A stretch of 64,000 bases of DNA. Source: Gracilibacillus halotolerans (lineage in GTDB: Bacteria; Bacillota; Bacilli; Bacillales; Amphibacillaceae). The position numbers were made by a program, and so were the translations under genes. The notes beneath the pieces are model-generated. The model had not been told where the DNA came from. It saw only the letters and a list, made by a program, of their open reading frames with translations, and searched no databases. The stretch covers positions 55,001 to 119,000 of the forward strand of contig NZ_JACHON010000006.1 of NCBI RefSeq assembly GCF_014206945.1, in the 5' to 3' direction. This document shows, piece by piece, positions 63,035-64,000 of this stretch. Positions within the stretch are counted from its first letter, which is position 1. Each line of letters begins with the position of its first letter.

Positions 63035-63802
63035 TCAATTTGAAGTTAATTGTTCATCTTTCACATCGGCTTGAGAAATGAGTTCACTAATCGTCGTCAA
63101 CTTCAATTTACGATCTTTTAATTTAGGAATAATTTGTTCTAAAGCACTAGTCGTGTATTTCACTGTATCGGATGCATGAAATAGGAGGATATCACCTTTT
63201 TTAGTTTCATCTAATACAACATCCGTGATTTTTTCAGTCCCTGGATTTTCCCAATCATGTGAGTTAACGCTCCAATGAATTACTTTTAAGCCCTGTTGTT
63301 CAGCGAGTTTAATGACTTCTTCATTGAAATGCCCATTAGGTGGTCTAAGTAGGTAAACATTTTCATATCCAAGCTTTTGAAATGCTTCTTTTGCCTTGAT
63401 GATATCTCTATTAATCTCCGATGAATCTTGTTCTAAATAGGATTTATATTGATATCCTAACATGCCAATTTCATGTTCAGCCTCTGAAATAGAGTCGAGT
63501 AAATCAGGATGTCTCTCCGCCCATTCTCCAGTTATAAAAAATGTAGCAGTGGCTTTTTGATCTTCTAATGTTTTTAATATAGAAGAGAGTTGTTGATCAC
63601 CGTGACTTATGTTAAACGTTAATGCAATTGAGGAGTCGGATGAATCACCAGTATGAAGAGCAGCAGGTTCTTTTTCATTGGAAAATACATCTGTAGAATT
63701 TTGAAGTTCTAAATATAAAAAAAAAGCAGCAAAGAATGAGGCGCATACAATAATGAAACTCCATCGAACTTTTTTTAATGGAATAATATATAGTCTCCGC
63801 AC
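63035..63802 (-). CDS. pdaB: PdaB-type polysaccharide deacetylase, with Asp-to-Asn at motif 1
   Basis: The 255-aa protein has an N-terminal TM anchor (WSFIIVCASFFAAFFLYLEL) and a NodB-type domain (ATFFITGEWAERHPDL, LLRPPNGHFNEEVIKLA, HWSVNSHDWENPG, DILLFHASDTVKYT). PdaB maintains spore integrity in B. subtilis. Motif 1 reads TFNISHGD where B. subtilis has TFDISWGD, so the presumed catalytic base Asp is Asn (codon AAC). The start is GTG 63802, 8 nt after GGGAGG on the minus strand. The remaining 63803-64000 is its upstream region, with no further gene seen. Confidence 0.88.
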   Translation of the reverse strand: MRRLYIIPLKKVRWSFIIVCASFFAAFFLYLELQNSTDVFSNEKEPAALHTGDSSDSSIALTFNISHGDQQLSSILKTLEDQKATATFFITGEWAERHPDLLDSISEAEHEIGMLGYQYKSYLEQDSSEINRDIIKAKEAFQKLGYENVYLLRPPNGHFNEEVIKLAEQQGLKVIHWSVNSHDWENPGTEKITDVVLDETKKGDILLFHASDTVKYTTSALEQIIPKLKDRKLKLTTISELISQADVKDEQLTSN

Positions 63803-64000
63803 AATATAATCCTCCCTCAATATAATTAATTTTTCTTTCATTTACTCGTTTTTTCTTAAAATTCCACTTACACCGAATAGTTAATTCACCTTGAATAATG
63901 GATAATATTTGCATTTATAATAAATATTTACATAGTGAAAACCATCCTATCCTCCAAACTGGTATTGATTGGAAAATGACAGTATAACCGTGCTTAAAAT

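Noticed and set aside
63803..64000. Possible tRNA or rRNA genes at the right edge, where the B. subtilis block lies near such genes
   Set aside because: The sequence is AT-rich with no clover-leaf or 16S-like segment.

Overview
The window is low-GC Firmicute chromosome from an endospore-forming Bacillaceae. The evidence is the cwlD-salA-gerD-kbaA-pdaB sporulation and germination block at the right end, AGGAGG-type ribosome binding sites with several TTG/GTG starts, CcpA-type cre sites, an S. aureus/Bacillus-type VIIb secretion locus and a surface protein with a class-D-like LPNTA sorting motif. I cannot name the genus with confidence. No rRNA, tRNA or CRISPR array was found.

Layout. 1-2750 is a decayed mobile region: an edge-cut, 5'-broken phage-type integrase, a Tn554-type tnpC, a csaA/EamA-transporter operon, and the 3' end of a radC gene. 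Tn554-family elements insert in radC and carry cargo after tnpC, so the stretch looks like a Tn554-like remnant with csaA-eamA as cargo. The EamA leader has the architecture of an erm-type translational attenuator. 2875-7957 is a two-gene restriction-modification system: a small methylase subunit and a GIY-YIG-like/helicase/N6-adenine methylase fusion. 8200-11600 is accessory DNA with small membrane proteins, a broken XRE regulator, a TIGR00027-type methyltransferase behind a large palindrome, and a GNAT acetyltransferase.

11616-20675 is carbohydrate metabolism: manA, a lactonase-like amidohydrolase, a membrane-bound AraC/YesN-type regulator, an LplB/YtcP/LipO-type ABC importer, and a YesL gene broken by one amber codon. 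20969-25530 is an ECF sigma factor operon with a membrane protein and an ABC exporter. 25623-30651 has a luciferase-like oxidoreductase, two secreted esterases (one with a CBM9-like domain) and an AraC regulator. cre-like sites at three promoters suggest that the sugar and esterase genes share carbon catabolite control. 30864-34246 is an ABC exporter plus two-component system in the order of B. subtilis yvfRSTU. 34315-37309 is csoR-copA-copZ with a clear CsoR operator. 37410-40226 is a repeat-rich cell-wall-anchored protein on the minus strand.

40975-57086 is the most striking region, a complete T7SSb locus in S. aureus-like order (esxA-esaA-essA-esaB-essB-essC). It is followed by a catalytically dead M16-peptidase-like protein, a small WXG100/YwqI-like helical protein, an LXG-type protein with a glycine-rich beta-repeat C-terminus, two overlapping four-TM proteins (candidate immunity), a YwqH-like coiled-coil protein, and a cytoplasmic/lipoprotein pair with a similar beta-sandwich-like domain. 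57251-59477 holds a flavin monooxygenase/FMN reductase pair and a DJ-1/PfpI protein. 59646-63802 is the conserved sporulation block; PdaB there carries an Asp-to-Asn change at its first catalytic motif.
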